64,000 nt of DNA, from NCBI RefSeq assembly GCF_900107695.1, contig NZ_FNQP01000017.1, forward strand, positions 1-64,000, written 5' to 3'. Below, one piece after another: positions 48,672 to 58,427 of this stretch. The DNA is from Thiothrix caldifontis. Lineage in GTDB: Bacteria > Pseudomonadota > Gammaproteobacteria > Thiotrichales > Thiotrichaceae. The notes under the pieces are model-generated. The model was not told the origin of the DNA, made no database searches, and saw only the letters and a program-made list of their open reading frames with translations. The position numbers were made by a program, and so were the translations under genes. Each line of letters opens with the position of its first letter. Position 1 is the first letter of the stretch.

Positions 48672-50216
48672 ATGCTTGATTTGCCAATACTGAGTTTGTT
48701 GATCTGGTTGCCGATTATCGGTGGCTTAGGTGTATTAATTGTGGGCGATCGTTCTGGCGCTAAACAGTTTGCACTGGGAATTGCGTTACTGACGTTTGTG
48801 ATCAGTTTACCGTTGTATACGTACTTTGTACCTAGTACTGCTGAGATGCAGTTTGTGGAATTTATCCCTTGGGTTGAGGCGTTTAAGATTAATTACCATC
48901 TGGGGGTGGATGGCATTTCTATGCCATTGATTCTGCTGAATACCTTTATTACGGTGATGGTGGTGATCGCGGGTTGGGAAGTGGTTACGTATCGAATTTC
49001 CCAATATATGGCGGCTTTTTTGATTATGGCGGGGATTGTCAACGGGGTATTTGCGGCGCTGGATGCGATGCTGTTCTATATCTTGTTTGAGGCGATGCTG
49101 ATTCCGCTGTTTTTGATCATTGGGATTTGGGGTGGAGCACGTCGGGTGTATGCCACGATCAAATTTTTCCTGTATACCTTTTTCGGTTCGGTGTTTTTGC
49201 TGATCAGTTTGATCTACCTGTATCAATTGGGTGGCAGTTTCGCGGTGGCAGATTTACATAAATTGCCAATAGATATTATTCCGCAAACTTTGATTTTCTT
49301 GTCATTCTTGCTGGCTTTCGGGGTGAAAGTGCCGATGTGGCCGGTGCATACGTGGTTGCCGGATGCGCACGTGGAAGCGCCTACAGGTGGTTCGGTGATT
49401 TTGGCGGCGATTACATTAAAAGTCGGTGGCTATGCATTCTTGCGGTTTGCCTTGCCGATTGTGCCGGATGCGGCAGCACAATTAGATTGGTTAGTTATTC
49501 TAATGTCACTGACAGCAGTGGTGTACATTGGTTTTGTGGCTTTGGTGCAGCAGGATATGAAAAAGTTAGTGGCTTATTCTTCCATTGCACACATGGGGTT
49601 TGTTACCTTGGGCTTTTTCGTGATCTATGGCATTGCGAAGAATACGCTAAATATCAGTGGTGCGATGAATAGTGCCGTGTTGGCAATTCAGGGCGGTATG
49701 GTGCAGATGGTTTCGCACGGCTTTATTTCTGGCGCTATGTTCTTGTGTATCGGTGTTTTGTACGATCGGATGCATACGCGTGACATCAATGCCTATGGAG
49801 GGGTTGCTAATAGGATGCCTACGTTTGCAGCTTTGTATGTGTTATTTGCGATGGCGAATACGGGCTTGCCAGGTACATCGGGGTTCGTGGGTGAATTCAT
49901 GGTTATTCTGGCGAGCTTTCGTGCAAGTCCGTGGATTGCCTTCGCCGCCGCAACGACTTTGATTGTTGGGGCTGCTTATACACTTTGGTTAGTCAAGCGG
50001 GTCATGTTTGGTGAGGTGAAAAATGCTGAAGTGGCTACCTTGCAGGATCTTGGTCGGCGGGAGTTTTGGATGTTGGCGATATTAGCGGCGGCAGTATTAT
50101 TACTGGGCTTGTGGCCTCAACCCTTGACGGATGTGATGGAAGTGTCAATCAAAAATCTGTTGTCTCAGGCTTTGCAAAGCAAGGTATGTAGTGGATTCGC
50201 AGGGGGATGCCCATAA
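48672..50216 (+). CDS. nuoM: NADH-quinone oxidoreductase subunit M
   Basis: An antiporter-like proton-pumping subunit. Key segments are YILFEAMLIPLFLIIGIWGG (Glu near residue 140), KVPMWPVHTWLPDAHVEAPT (Lys near 221) and DMKKLVAYSSIAHMGF. 514 residues, about fourteen helices. The ATG at 48672 gives MLDLPILSLLIWLP; the earlier TTG at 48666 is less likely. The stop overlaps the nuoN ATG in TAATG. Confidence 0.97.
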   Translation: MLDLPILSLLIWLPIIGGLGVLIVGDRSGAKQFALGIALLTFVISLPLYTYFVPSTAEMQFVEFIPWVEAFKINYHLGVDGISMPLILLNTFITVMVVIAGWEVVTYRISQYMAAFLIMAGIVNGVFAALDAMLFYILFEAMLIPLFLIIGIWGGARRVYATIKFFLYTFFGSVFLLISLIYLYQLGGSFAVADLHKLPIDIIPQTLIFLSFLLAFGVKVPMWPVHTWLPDAHVEAPTGGSVILAAITLKVGGYAFLRFALPIVPDAAAQLDWLVILMSLTAVVYIGFVALVQQDMKKLVAYSSIAHMGFVTLGFFVIYGIAKNTLNISGAMNSAVLAIQGGMVQMVSHGFISGAMFLCIGVLYDRMHTRDINAYGGVANRMPTFAALYVLFAMANTGLPGTSGFVGEFMVILASFRASPWIAFAAATTLIVGAAYTLWLVKRVMFGEVKNAEVATLQDLGRREFWMLAILAAAVLLLGLWPQPLTDVMEVSIKNLLSQALQSKVCSGFAGGCP

Positions 50217-51652
50217 TGAATATTGTGATTGCGATGCCGGAGATTTTTCTGCTGAGCACGATCTGCTTGATTTTATTGCTGGACGTTTTTTTACGCGAAG
50301 ATTGCCGCATGATTACTTATTTGCTGACGCAAGTGGCGTTGCTGGCAACGGCATTATTGGCTTATGGTGCAATGGACGGCGAGAAAACGACGGGTCTGAA
50401 TGGCATGTATGTGCGTGACGATCTTGCTGGTGTATTGAAAATTAGCATTTTGTTACTAACCTTTGTGGTGTTTGTGTATGCCCGCAAGTATCTGAAAGAT
50501 AGAACGATATGGGTGAGTGAGTTTTTCCTGCTAGGCTTGTTTGCTGTGTTGGGAATGTTGGTGATGGTATCTGCTAATCATTTGCTGGTGGTCTATTTGG
50601 GATTGGAGTTGTTGGCACTGTCGATGTACGCACTGGTGGCGTTTAATCGTGATGATGGGCGTTCTTCTGAAGCAGCAATGAAGTATTTTGTGCTGGGGGC
50701 GATAGCTTCCGGTTTGTTGCTGTATGGGATTTCGATTCTGTATGGATTAAGCGGGAAGTTGGAGTTTGCTGAAGTACTGACTTATGTTAGTTCCCAAAAT
50801 GTGCTAGAAAATATTCCACTGCTATTTGCACTGGTGTTCATCGTGGCAGGGATTGCATTTAAATTTGGCGCAGTGCCTTTTCATATGTGGGTTCCTGATG
50901 TGTATCAAGGCGCTCCAACAGCGGTAACTATGTTTCTAGGTAGTGTACCGAAAGTCGCTGCGTTAGCGATGTTGTTACGTGTATTAGCTGAATCTATGGG
51001 GGCGGCTCAACCGGGTTGGGCGCAGCTATTATTGGTCTTCGGTTTACTCTCGGTATTTCTCGGTAATTTGATTGCTATAGCACAGTTCAACCTCAAGCGG
51101 ATGCTGGCGTATTCTACCATTGCACATATGGGGTTCATTTTGTTAGGGGCACTGACGGGAACAACGGAAGGTTACAGTGCGGCACTGTTTTATACGATTA
51201 CTTACGCCATGATGGCAGCAGGTGGTTTTGCCATTTTGATTTTGTTGGGGCGCGAAGGCTTTGAGGCGGAAACTCTGGATGATTTGAAAGGTTTGAACGA
51301 GCGTAATCCGTGGTATGCCTTTATTATGATGGTATTCTTATTTTCAATGGCTGGTATTCCTCCAACCGTGGGCTTCTACGCGAAATTGTCGATTATTCAG
51401 GCGGTTATGCAGGCGGGTTATTTGTGGCCTGCGGTGTTCATGGTGGTGATGTCGGTGATCGGGGCGTATTATTATTTGCGTGCCATCAAAATGATATACT
51501 TTGATAAGCCGGAACAAACTGCGCCGATTCAGGCTGAACTTGATTTTAATATACTGATTAGTGTAAATGGTGTACTCATGGTGCTATTGGGATTGTTCCC
51601 AAGTGCGTTAATGGGTGTTTGTTCAGCAGCAATGGTCGCTAGTCGTTTATGA
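50216..51652 (+). CDS. nuoN: NADH-quinone oxidoreductase subunit N
   Basis: The third antiporter-like subunit. Core segments are YLGLELLALSMYALVAFNRD (Glu near residue 130), KFGAVPFHMWVPDVYQGAPT (Lys near 215) and NLKRMLAYSTIAHMGFIL. 478 residues. ATG at 50216 lies 9 bases after a GGGGG ribosome site; the in-frame ATG at 50207 is too close to it. The stop overlaps the next gene. Confidence 0.96.
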   Translation: MNIVIAMPEIFLLSTICLILLLDVFLREDCRMITYLLTQVALLATALLAYGAMDGEKTTGLNGMYVRDDLAGVLKISILLLTFVVFVYARKYLKDRTIWVSEFFLLGLFAVLGMLVMVSANHLLVVYLGLELLALSMYALVAFNRDDGRSSEAAMKYFVLGAIASGLLLYGISILYGLSGKLEFAEVLTYVSSQNVLENIPLLFALVFIVAGIAFKFGAVPFHMWVPDVYQGAPTAVTMFLGSVPKVAALAMLLRVLAESMGAAQPGWAQLLLVFGLLSVFLGNLIAIAQFNLKRMLAYSTIAHMGFILLGALTGTTEGYSAALFYTITYAMMAAGGFAILILLGREGFEAETLDDLKGLNERNPWYAFIMMVFLFSMAGIPPTVGFYAKLSIIQAVMQAGYLWPAVFMVVMSVIGAYYYLRAIKMIYFDKPEQTAPIQAELDFNILISVNGVLMVLLGLFPSALMGVCSAAMVASRL

Positions 51653-51939
51653 ATTTATCAGTTTTACAGTGGGGCTTTCTTGGCCTCGCTTTTGTGTTGG
51701 CCAACCTGCCATGGTTAAGTCAGCGTTGCTTTTTGATCCTGCAATGTGAAAACAAGTCCGCCTGGTTGCGTTTGCTGGAATGGTTTGTTTTGTATTTCGT
51801 GGCTGGTGGTCTGGCGCTGTTGTTGGAGCAGCGTGCGATGGGGACAATACACGTTCAGGACTGGGAATTTTACGCCGTTACCTTGGCTTTGTTTCTGGTG
51901 TTTGCATTTCCTGGCTTCATTTATCGCCATGTACGTTAA
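51649..51939 (+). CDS. DUF2818 family membrane protein
   Basis: A 96-residue membrane protein of unknown function, with about three hydrophobic helices. The pattern FVLANLPWLSQR near residue 16, RLLEWFVLYFVAGGLALLLE and the end FAFPGFIYRHVR match DUF2818, a family found just after nuoN in many beta- and some gammaproteobacteria. The ATG overlaps the nuoN stop (ATGA), so it is translated as the fifteenth gene of the nuo operon. A role in complex I assembly is an inference from position only. Confidence 0.88.
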   Translation: MNLSVLQWGFLGLAFVLANLPWLSQRCFLILQCENKSAWLRLLEWFVLYFVAGGLALLLEQRAMGTIHVQDWEFYAVTLALFLVFAFPGFIYRHVR

Positions 51940-51963
51940 TTTCGGGTTTTGTTTCGATAATGC

Positions 51964-51992
51964 TTGCAAGGTACAAACCTTTGCTTTATAGT
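51964..51992 (+). promoter_or_regulatory. Sigma-70-type promoter for initiator tRNA-Met
   Basis: TTGCAA (51964-51969), a 17-base spacer and TATAGT (51987-51992) match the -35/-10 consensus at 4 and 5 of 6 positions. Transcription would begin a few bases before the tRNA at 52005. Confidence 0.7.
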
Positions 51993-52004
51993 TCGCTCCT
52001 CTGA

Positions 52005-52081
52005 TGCGGGGTGGAGCAGTCTGGCAGCTCGTCGGGCTCATAACCCGAAGGTCGCAGGTTCAAATCCTGCCCCCGCTACCA
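52005..52081 (+). tRNA. Initiator tRNA-Met (CAU)
   Basis: 77 bases with encoded CCA. The anticodon stem has the three G-C pairs typical of initiators (GTCGGGCTCATAACCCGAA). Base 1 (T) and base 72 (T) cannot pair, the feature recognised by the formyltransferase. The T-arm is GCAGG-TTCAAAT-CCTGC. It lies just upstream of rimP-nusA-infB, the same order as metY in E. coli. Confidence 0.97.
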
Positions 52082-52089
52082 AATATAAG

Positions 52090-52115
52090 AAGGCCCCTAT
52101 CAGGGCCTTTTTTAT
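52090..52115 (+). terminator. Intrinsic terminator after initiator tRNA
   Basis: AAGGCCC (52090-52096) and GGGCCTT (52103-52109) enclose a 6-base loop, followed by a run of six or more T. It lies 33 bases before rimP, so read-through may drive the downstream operon, as known for metY-nusA. Confidence 0.85.
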
Positions 52116-52147
52116 TATGTGCTACCCAGTAAAGTACCCAAGACGTA

Positions 52148-52624
52148 ATGCAAGAAAGATTAGATACGCTAATTAACACCACCGTAACCGGTCTCGGTTA
52201 TGATTTGTGGGGGTATGAATACCGTCCACAGACAGAAAGCGCGTTACTGCGTATCTTTATCGACTCAGACCAAGGCATTACAGTTGATGATTGTGGACGT
52301 GTAAGCAATCAGTTGAGTGCCTCGCTCGATGTGGAAGACCTTATTCCGGTAGCTTATATTCTTGAAGTGTCTTCCCCTGGTATTGACAGGGTGTTATTCA
52401 TTCCTGAGCATTATGCTCGGTATGTGGGTAAACACATTAAAGTGCGCACCCGTCTTCCCGTAGAAAAGCGTCGTAACTTCGTTGGCAAGTTGCAGGCTGT
52501 GAATGACAGCCATATCTTCATGGAAGTGGAAGGCACAGTCTTTGAGATTCCTTACGATATTATTGATCGTGGGCGAGTCGTTCTGGATATTCGACCTCAG
52601 CGCAAGGGCGGTAAACACGCATGA
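52148..52624 (+). CDS. rimP: Ribosome maturation factor RimP
   Basis: Assists maturation of the 30S subunit. Family segments are GYDLWGYEYRPQ (near residue 19), LLRIFIDSDQGITVDDC, LEVSSPGIDRVL (near 80), and the C-terminal SH3-like domain from KVRTRLPVEKRRNF onward. 158 residues. No strong ribosome site precedes the ATG. The stop overlaps the nusA ATG. Confidence 0.95.
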   Translation: MQERLDTLINTTVTGLGYDLWGYEYRPQTESALLRIFIDSDQGITVDDCGRVSNQLSASLDVEDLIPVAYILEVSSPGIDRVLFIPEHYARYVGKHIKVRTRLPVEKRRNFVGKLQAVNDSHIFMEVEGTVFEIPYDIIDRGRVVLDIRPQRKGGKHA

Positions 52625-54117
52625 ATAAAGAAATTCTCTACGTTGTTGATGCAGTCTCCAATGAAAAAAATGTCAGCAAGGAACTTATTTTCCAAGCGGT
52701 AGAAACCGCCTTGGCAATGGCTACCCGCAAGCGTTACGGTATGGGTATTGATGCACGTGTATCGGTTAATCGCCAGACGGGTGATTATGAGACTTATCGT
52801 CGTTGGAAAGTCGTTGATGACGAAGATCCTGAGTTTGAAAGTCCTGAACGCCAGATTTTAGAAAGCTATGCCAAAGATCGTGGTTTCGATGTGGCGATCG
52901 GCGATTATGTTGAGGAATCTATCCCATCCGTCGAGTTTGGACGTATTGCCGCCCAAACGGCCAAACAAGTGATTGTTGCCAAGGTACGTGAAGCTGAGCG
53001 TGAAAAAGTTGTTTCTGCTTATCGTGATAAAGTCGGACATTTGATCATGGGAGTAGTTAAACGTGCTGACCGTAAAGGTATTGTGCTGGATTTGGGTGAA
53101 AACGCTGAGGCATTTATTCCACGCGAAGAAATGATTCCAGGTGAAATGCTACACGTTGGTGCACGGGTCAGAGGGTATCTGAAAGAAATTCATCAAGACA
53201 TGCGTGGTCCACAAATTATTGTGAGTCGTTCAGATGTTAATTTCCTGATTGAACTGATGAAACTGGAAGTTCCTGAAGTCAGTCAGGAAATGATTGATAT
53301 AATGGGGGCTGCTCGTGATGCAGGTTCCCGTGCTAAAGTAGCCGTTCGTGCTAACCTGCCGAACATTGATCCCATTGGTGCTTGTGTAGGGATGCGTGGT
53401 TCGCGTATTCAAACTGTGACCAACGAACTGGGCGGCAAAGAGCGTGTCGATATCGTTCTCTGGAATGAAGATATCGCAACCTATGTGATGAATGCTATGG
53501 CTCCGGCTGAAGTACTTTCTATCGTTGTTGATGAAGAAAGTAAAAGCATGGACATTGGTGTGGATGGCGAAAAGCTGTCACAGGCCATTGGGCGTGGCGG
53601 TCAAAATGTGCGTCTTGCCAGCGAATTAACTGGCTGGACGCTCAATGTGATGAGCGTTGAAGAGGCAGAGGCGAAGACTCAGGCAGAACAACAAGCTATC
53701 ATCAATTTGTTCATGGAAAAACTTGACGTTGATGAGGAAGTCGCTGTAATTCTGGTTGAAGAAGGTTTTTCCACCCTCGAAGAAGTTGCCTATGTGCCGA
53801 TTGAAGAGTTCATGGCAATTGAAGGTTTCGATGAAAGCCTTGTTAATGAATTGCGTGACCGCGCCCAAACCGCGTTGTTGTCACAAGCCATTTCACAGGA
53901 TAGTCACTTGCCAGCAGCAGACCTTCTGCACATGGATGGCATGGATGATACCTTAGCCTTTAAGTTGGCAACCCAAGGTATTTGTACGATGGAAGATCTG
54001 GCAGAACAATCCGTGGATGAACTCATGGAGTTGGCTGACATTGATGAAACACGTGCAGCCAGTTTGATTATGAAAGCTCGTGAACCTTGGTTTGCGGACG
54101 ATAAAGCAGAAGCTTAA
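52621..54117 (+). CDS. nusA: Transcription termination/antitermination factor NusA
   Basis: Binds RNA polymerase and nascent RNA, acting in pausing, termination and antitermination. Domains in order: N-terminal polymerase-binding domain (1-125), S1 (about 135-200), two KH domains (about 230-345, with IGACVGMRGSRIQ and SQAIGRGGQNVRLA), then two acidic C-terminal repeats (EEVAVILVEEGFSTLEEVAY and the copy near 440). 498 residues, like E. coli NusA. Confidence 0.97.
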   Translation: MNKEILYVVDAVSNEKNVSKELIFQAVETALAMATRKRYGMGIDARVSVNRQTGDYETYRRWKVVDDEDPEFESPERQILESYAKDRGFDVAIGDYVEESIPSVEFGRIAAQTAKQVIVAKVREAEREKVVSAYRDKVGHLIMGVVKRADRKGIVLDLGENAEAFIPREEMIPGEMLHVGARVRGYLKEIHQDMRGPQIIVSRSDVNFLIELMKLEVPEVSQEMIDIMGAARDAGSRAKVAVRANLPNIDPIGACVGMRGSRIQTVTNELGGKERVDIVLWNEDIATYVMNAMAPAEVLSIVVDEESKSMDIGVDGEKLSQAIGRGGQNVRLASELTGWTLNVMSVEEAEAKTQAEQQAIINLFMEKLDVDEEVAVILVEEGFSTLEEVAYVPIEEFMAIEGFDESLVNELRDRAQTALLSQAISQDSHLPAADLLHMDGMDDTLAFKLATQGICTMEDLAEQSVDELMELADIDETRAASLIMKAREPWFADDKAEA

Positions 54118-54138
54118 TTCTGCGGGAGGAAGGAATAG

Positions 54139-57090
54139 ATGTCGGACATAGCAGTCAAAAAACTTGCCGAGATGATCAACGCTCCCGTTGAAGTTCTGCT
54201 CAAGCAGCTACAGGATGCCGGTATTCATGTTAATGGCTCAGATGCATGGATTACCGATGCGCAGAAGCTGAAATTGTTGGCGCACATTCGTCAAGGTGCA
54301 GCACCAGTGAGTAATTCTGGCAATAAAATTACGTTGAAGCGTCGTTCCACTAGCGAAATGACGGTTGGCGCGGGTGGTGCGCGTAGCAAAACGGTTAGTG
54401 TTGAAGTGAGACACAAGAAAACGTTTGGTGCGGGCGTTAAACCACCAGAGCAAACGACCGCTGACTCGCAACCCCCAACATCATCTGCTACAACTGGTGG
54501 TGCAGTACGACTCAGCCGTACTGAAGAATTAGCACGGCAATTATCTGCTGAACGTCAAGCACGAGAATCTGCGGTACAGAAAGCCGAGCAAGGACGTCGC
54601 CAGCTTGAAGCCAAGCGTATGGAGCAGCGCCAGCCTGCTGCTGTTGAACCGCCTCAACCAGAGCCTTCAACACCTGCTGCTGTTGCACCCGTAGAACCAG
54701 TGTCTAATCCAGTAATCGAAGAGGTGAACATCCCACCTGTTGCTGAAGTATCAGCCGTTGTTGTCTCTGACGTCATAACGCTGCCGATTAATATAGAGAG
54801 TACTCCTGCGGCAATTACTGCCGCTGAGATAGACGTTACTAAACCAGTATCTCCTGTTCATGTTGTGTCACCTGAAATGCCAGTTGTCACTAGTGCTGAT
54901 ACTAGCAGCAGTACAGAACTGACTGAGAACTTGAGTGCTAGAGAGCAACGTGAAGTTGTCGTGGCAGCGGCAAGGGAAGAAGCGGCATCTGCTCTGAAAC
55001 GGCGTCCCTCCAAGTTGAAGCCGAAGCCATCGTTAGCACCGCGCGAAGTGGCTGATGTCAGCGAGCCTGAAGCAGAAAAAGCGGTTGTAGTGAATACCAC
55101 GGTTGAGAAGTACACAGAAGTGGTGGCATCGTCTGACGATAAGCGTGTTGATAAAAAGTCATCCAAAAATAAAGTGGCTGGGCGTGGTGGACGCGAAGAA
55201 TTGCATGTTCCGGCTGGTAACCGCCCTGGTAAAAAGAAGGGGGGTGGCGGTCGGCGTGAAGCCTTCAAGCCAGATACACGTCAACAGAGCAATGCTAAGC
55301 ATGGTTTTGAAAAACCGACAGTCCCTGTCGTTAAAGAAATTGAAATCCCGACGACCATCGTTGTTTCTGACTTGGCGCAAAAACTGGCTATTCGTGCGAC
55401 TGATATTATCAAAGCGATGATGAAAATGGGCATGATGATGACCATTAATCAGGCTATTGACCAAGATACTGCAATTCTGGTGACAGAAGAGTTAGGCCAT
55501 AAAGCCAAACCGATGCAAGAAATGGATGATGCTGCATTATTAGCGGCGATGATCGGACAAGATGCGACCGAATACGAAGTGAAGCCGCGTCCACCTGTCG
55601 TCACGATTATGGGACACGTTGACCATGGTAAAACCTCCTTACTCGACTATATCCGTAAAACGCGGGTTGCAGCAGGGGAAGCCGGAGGCATTACGCAGCA
55701 TATCGGCGCTTACCATGTAGACACTGATCACGGCACGGTAACTTTCCTTGATACACCCGGTCATGCAGCCTTTACCAAAATGCGGGAGCGTGGTGCGCAA
55801 GTGACGGATATTATTATCCTGATCGTTGCGGCTGATGATGGTGTTATGCCTCAAACCAAGGAAGCTATCAAACATGCGAAAGCAGCCGGTGTGCCTATGG
55901 TGGTGGCGATCAACAAGATCGACAAGCCAGCCGCAGACCCTGATAGAGTATTGAGCGAGTTATCGCAGAACGAAGTCCAGACTGAGGCATGGGGGGGGGA
56001 TGTTCCGGTCGTACAAATTTCTGCTAAAACCGGTCAAGGTATTGACGAATTGCTGGAAACTTTGTTGTTGGTCGCTGAAGTCCAAGAATTGACTGCTCCA
56101 ACAGAGGCTCCAGCGACGGGCAACGTGATTGAAGCCAGTATTGAAAAAGGTCGTGGTGCGGTAGCAACGGTGTTGGTACGCAGTGGTACGTTGCGTCGTG
56201 GCGATTTGTTACTGTGTGGTTCTGAATATGGTCGGGTACGTGCCATGTTTGATGAAGCAGGCCGCCCCGTAAAAGAAGCAGGCCCTTCGATTCCGGTGGC
56301 AGTGTTGGGGCTTTCTGCCGCACCTGATGCGGGTGATGAAGTGGTCGTGTTGAATGACGAACGCAAAGCGCGTGAAATTGCGGAATTGCGTCGTGAAAAG
56401 CAACGTGATACCCGCTTCGCGGCACAACACGTCAGTAAATCAGAAGATTTCTTCACGCAAGTGAAGGCCAGTGAGCGTGCTCAGGTAAATGTCCTGATCA
56501 AAGCTGACGTACAAGGCAGTGTCGAAGCTTTGCGTAATGAATTGCTAAATCTGTCAACAGATGAAGTTGAAGTGCGTGTGGTCGCTGCCGGTGTCGGTGG
56601 TATCAGTGCCAGTGATGTGGATTTGGCTTCTGCATCTCGTGCTACGATGATCGCTTTTAATGTGCGTACTGACGCGACAGCTCGTAAGACGGCTGCTGAT
56701 AACGGTGTCACTATCCGCTACTACAGCATTATCTATGAAGTCATTGATGACATTAAGTCGGTGATGAGTGGCTTGTTGTCACCTGAAGTTCGCGAAGTCT
56801 TTGTGGGCTTGGCAGAAGTTCGCGACGTATTCCGTTCTTCAGCATTGGGTCAAGTGGCTGGGTGCTTGGTGGTGGATGGCGCGATGCGTCGCAGTCTGCC
56901 GATTCGCGTCCTGCGTGATAATGTGGTTATTTTCAACGGCGAACTGGAATCCTTGCGTCGCCACCGTGATGACGTGAAAGAAGTCCACATGGGGACAGAA
57001 TGCGGTATCGCGGTCAAAGACTACAATGATGTGCGTAAAGGCGACCAGATCGAATGCTATGAACGCATTCAAGTGGCACGGAAGATTTAA
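54139..57090 (+). CDS. infB: Translation initiation factor IF-2
   Basis: A GTPase that places initiator tRNA on the 30S subunit. An N-terminal small domain (1-50) is followed by a long, low-complexity Pro/Ala/Glu/Val-rich region (about 90-400). The G domain begins near residue 491 with [15 protein letters not shown], then DTPGHAAF and NKIDKP. Domains II-IV end with [15 protein letters not shown]. 983 residues, longer than E. coli IF-2 because of the linker. GGGAGGAAGG precedes the ATG. Confidence 0.97.
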   Translation: MSDIAVKKLAEMINAPVEVLLKQLQDAGIHVNGSDAWITDAQKLKLLAHIRQGAAPVSNSGNKITLKRRSTSEMTVGAGGARSKTVSVEVRHKKTFGAGVKPPEQTTADSQPPTSSATTGGAVRLSRTEELARQLSAERQARESAVQKAEQGRRQLEAKRMEQRQPAAVEPPQPEPSTPAAVAPVEPVSNPVIEEVNIPPVAEVSAVVVSDVITLPINIESTPAAITAAEIDVTKPVSPVHVVSPEMPVVTSADTSSSTELTENLSAREQREVVVAAAREEAASALKRRPSKLKPKPSLAPREVADVSEPEAEKAVVVNTTVEKYTEVVASSDDKRVDKKSSKNKVAGRGGREELHVPAGNRPGKKKGGGGRREAFKPDTRQQSNAKHGFEKPTVPVVKEIEIPTTIVVSDLAQKLAIRATDIIKAMMKMGMMMTINQAIDQDTAILVTEELGHKAKPMQEMDDAALLAAMIGQDATEYEVKPRPPVVTIMGHVDHGKTSLLDYIRKTRVAAGEAGGITQHIGAYHVDTDHGTVTFLDTPGHAAFTKMRERGAQVTDIIILIVAADDGVMPQTKEAIKHAKAAGVPMVVAINKIDKPAADPDRVLSELSQNEVQTEAWGGDVPVVQISAKTGQGIDELLETLLLVAEVQELTAPTEAPATGNVIEASIEKGRGAVATVLVRSGTLRRGDLLLCGSEYGRVRAMFDEAGRPVKEAGPSIPVAVLGLSAAPDAGDEVVVLNDERKAREIAELRREKQRDTRFAAQHVSKSEDFFTQVKASERAQVNVLIKADVQGSVEALRNELLNLSTDEVEVRVVAAGVGGISASDVDLASASRATMIAFNVRTDATARKTAADNGVTIRYYSIIYEVIDDIKSVMSGLLSPEVREVFVGLAEVRDVFRSSALGQVAGCLVVDGAMRRSLPIRVLRDNVVIFNGELESLRRHRDDVKEVHMGTECGIAVKDYNDVRKGDQIECYERIQVARKI

Positions 57091-57093
57091 GCT

Positions 57094-57519
57094 ATGCCAC
57101 ACCATTCGCACCCTCATGGCTTTGCCCGTGCCGACCGGGTTGGTGAACAGATCCGCCGCGATTTGGCGTTGCTGATTCGTGATCGGGTTAAAGACCCACG
57201 TGTGGGTATGGTGACGTTGTTAGATGTGGAGGTCTCAAAAGATTTCGCACATGCCAAAATCTGGTTTGATGCCTTGCAAGCTGAGCAGGGTTTGGAAGCG
57301 CAAGAAGCACTCAATCACGCGGCGGGTTTTTTGCGCCGTGAGTTGGGGCATTTGTTGAAATTGCGGATGACCCCAGCGTTGCATTTCTTTTACGACGATA
57401 CCCAGTCACGAGGGAATGCATTATCAGCGTTGATCGCTAAAGCGGTGGCTTCTGATCGGCATGATGACGACGAGTCTGACCCTGATGACGGTACTACCAC
57501 AGGCACGGCTGAATCTTGA
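57094..57519 (+). CDS. rbfA: 30S ribosome-binding factor RbfA
   Basis: A KH-fold protein needed for late 16S rRNA processing and cold adaptation. The pattern RADRVGEQIRRDLALLIRD near residue 12, DPRVGMVTLLDVEVSKD near 34, and LRMTPALHFFYDDT near 89 is typical. A polar acidic tail (about 115-141) extends it. It starts 3 bases after infB, and truB overlaps its stop. Confidence 0.95.
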   Translation: MPHHSHPHGFARADRVGEQIRRDLALLIRDRVKDPRVGMVTLLDVEVSKDFAHAKIWFDALQAEQGLEAQEALNHAAGFLRRELGHLLKLRMTPALHFFYDDTQSRGNALSALIAKAVASDRHDDDESDPDDGTTTGTAES

Positions 57520-58427
57520 GTCGCCATCGCTTTCGTAAACTTAACGGTATTCTGTTGCTGGACAAAGCCTTGGGTGTGTCCAGTAATAAAGCATTGCAGG
57601 ATGCACGTTTTCTGTTTCAGGCTGAAAAAGCAGGGCATACGGGCAGTTTGGATCCGCTGGCTTCGGGTATGTTGCCAGTCTGTTTTGGTGAAGCCACCAA
57701 GGTTTCCGCTTTCTTACTCGATTCTGATAAACGTTATGTTACCACGGCAACTCTGGGGTATGTGAGTACCACAGGGGATGCTGAAGGTGAAAAACTTAAT
57801 CCGCGCTCCATTCCTGACACCAGTGATGCCGAATTAGAAGCCGTGCTGGTGCAATTTCGTGGCGGGATTAGCCAAATTCCACCGATGTATTCCGCACTGA
57901 AAAAAGATGGGCAGCCGCTTTATAAGCTGGCACGTCAGGGGTTGGAAGTGGAACGTGCTGCCCGTGACATCACCATTCATTCCTTGACCGTATTGGAACG
58001 CACCGAAAACACCCTCACGTTGGATGTTGTGTGTAGCAAAGGCACGTACATTCGCACGCTGGTCGAAGACATTGGTGAACGACTGGGGTGCGGAGCCTAT
58101 GTTTCCATGTTGCGGCGTGAGTCTGTTGACCCGTTTGGCGCATTCCGCATGTACAGATTGGAAGAGCTGCGCACATTAGCAGAGCAAAGTGTTGAAGCCT
58201 TGGATGCAGTGCTGTTGCCGTTGGATACCGCCTTACCCCATTTGCCTGCGATTACTGTCGACGATGCGGTGATTACCCGTCTGCGGCAAGGTCAAAAGGT
58301 GCGGACTGATCATGAGGCGGCTGAATTAATGCGCATTTACAGCGACTTTGGTGAATTCATTGGCTTGTGTGAGTCGACTCATGGCGTACTGATTCCACGG
58401 CGTTTACTGGCCTATTCGAGCCTTTAA
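57516..58427 (+). CDS. truB: tRNA pseudouridine(55) synthase TruB
   Basis: Makes pseudouridine 55 in the T-loop of tRNAs. The N terminus is KLNGILLLDKALGVSSNKAL, the catalytic Asp is residue 46 in HTGSLDPLASG, and KGTYIRTLVEDIG belongs to the core. A PUA-like C terminus follows. 303 residues. The start is TTG, overlapping the rbfA stop. The 3' end overlaps the convergent gabD by 4 bases. rpsO, which usually follows truB, is not here. Confidence 0.95.
   Translation: MSRHRFRKLNGILLLDKALGVSSNKALQDARFLFQAEKAGHTGSLDPLASGMLPVCFGEATKVSAFLLDSDKRYVTTATLGYVSTTGDAEGEKLNPRSIPDTSDAELEAVLVQFRGGISQIPPMYSALKKDGQPLYKLARQGLEVERAARDITIHSLTVLERTENTLTLDVVCSKGTYIRTLVEDIGERLGCGAYVSMLRRESVDPFGAFRMYRLEELRTLAEQSVEALDAVLLPLDTALPHLPAITVDDAVITRLRQGQKVRTDHEAAELMRIYSDFGEFIGLCESTHGVLIPRRLLAYSSL

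Noticed and set aside
51964-52176. A 70-codon frame across the initiator tRNA
   Set aside because: It reads through a clear tRNA gene and its terminator and is not a protein gene.
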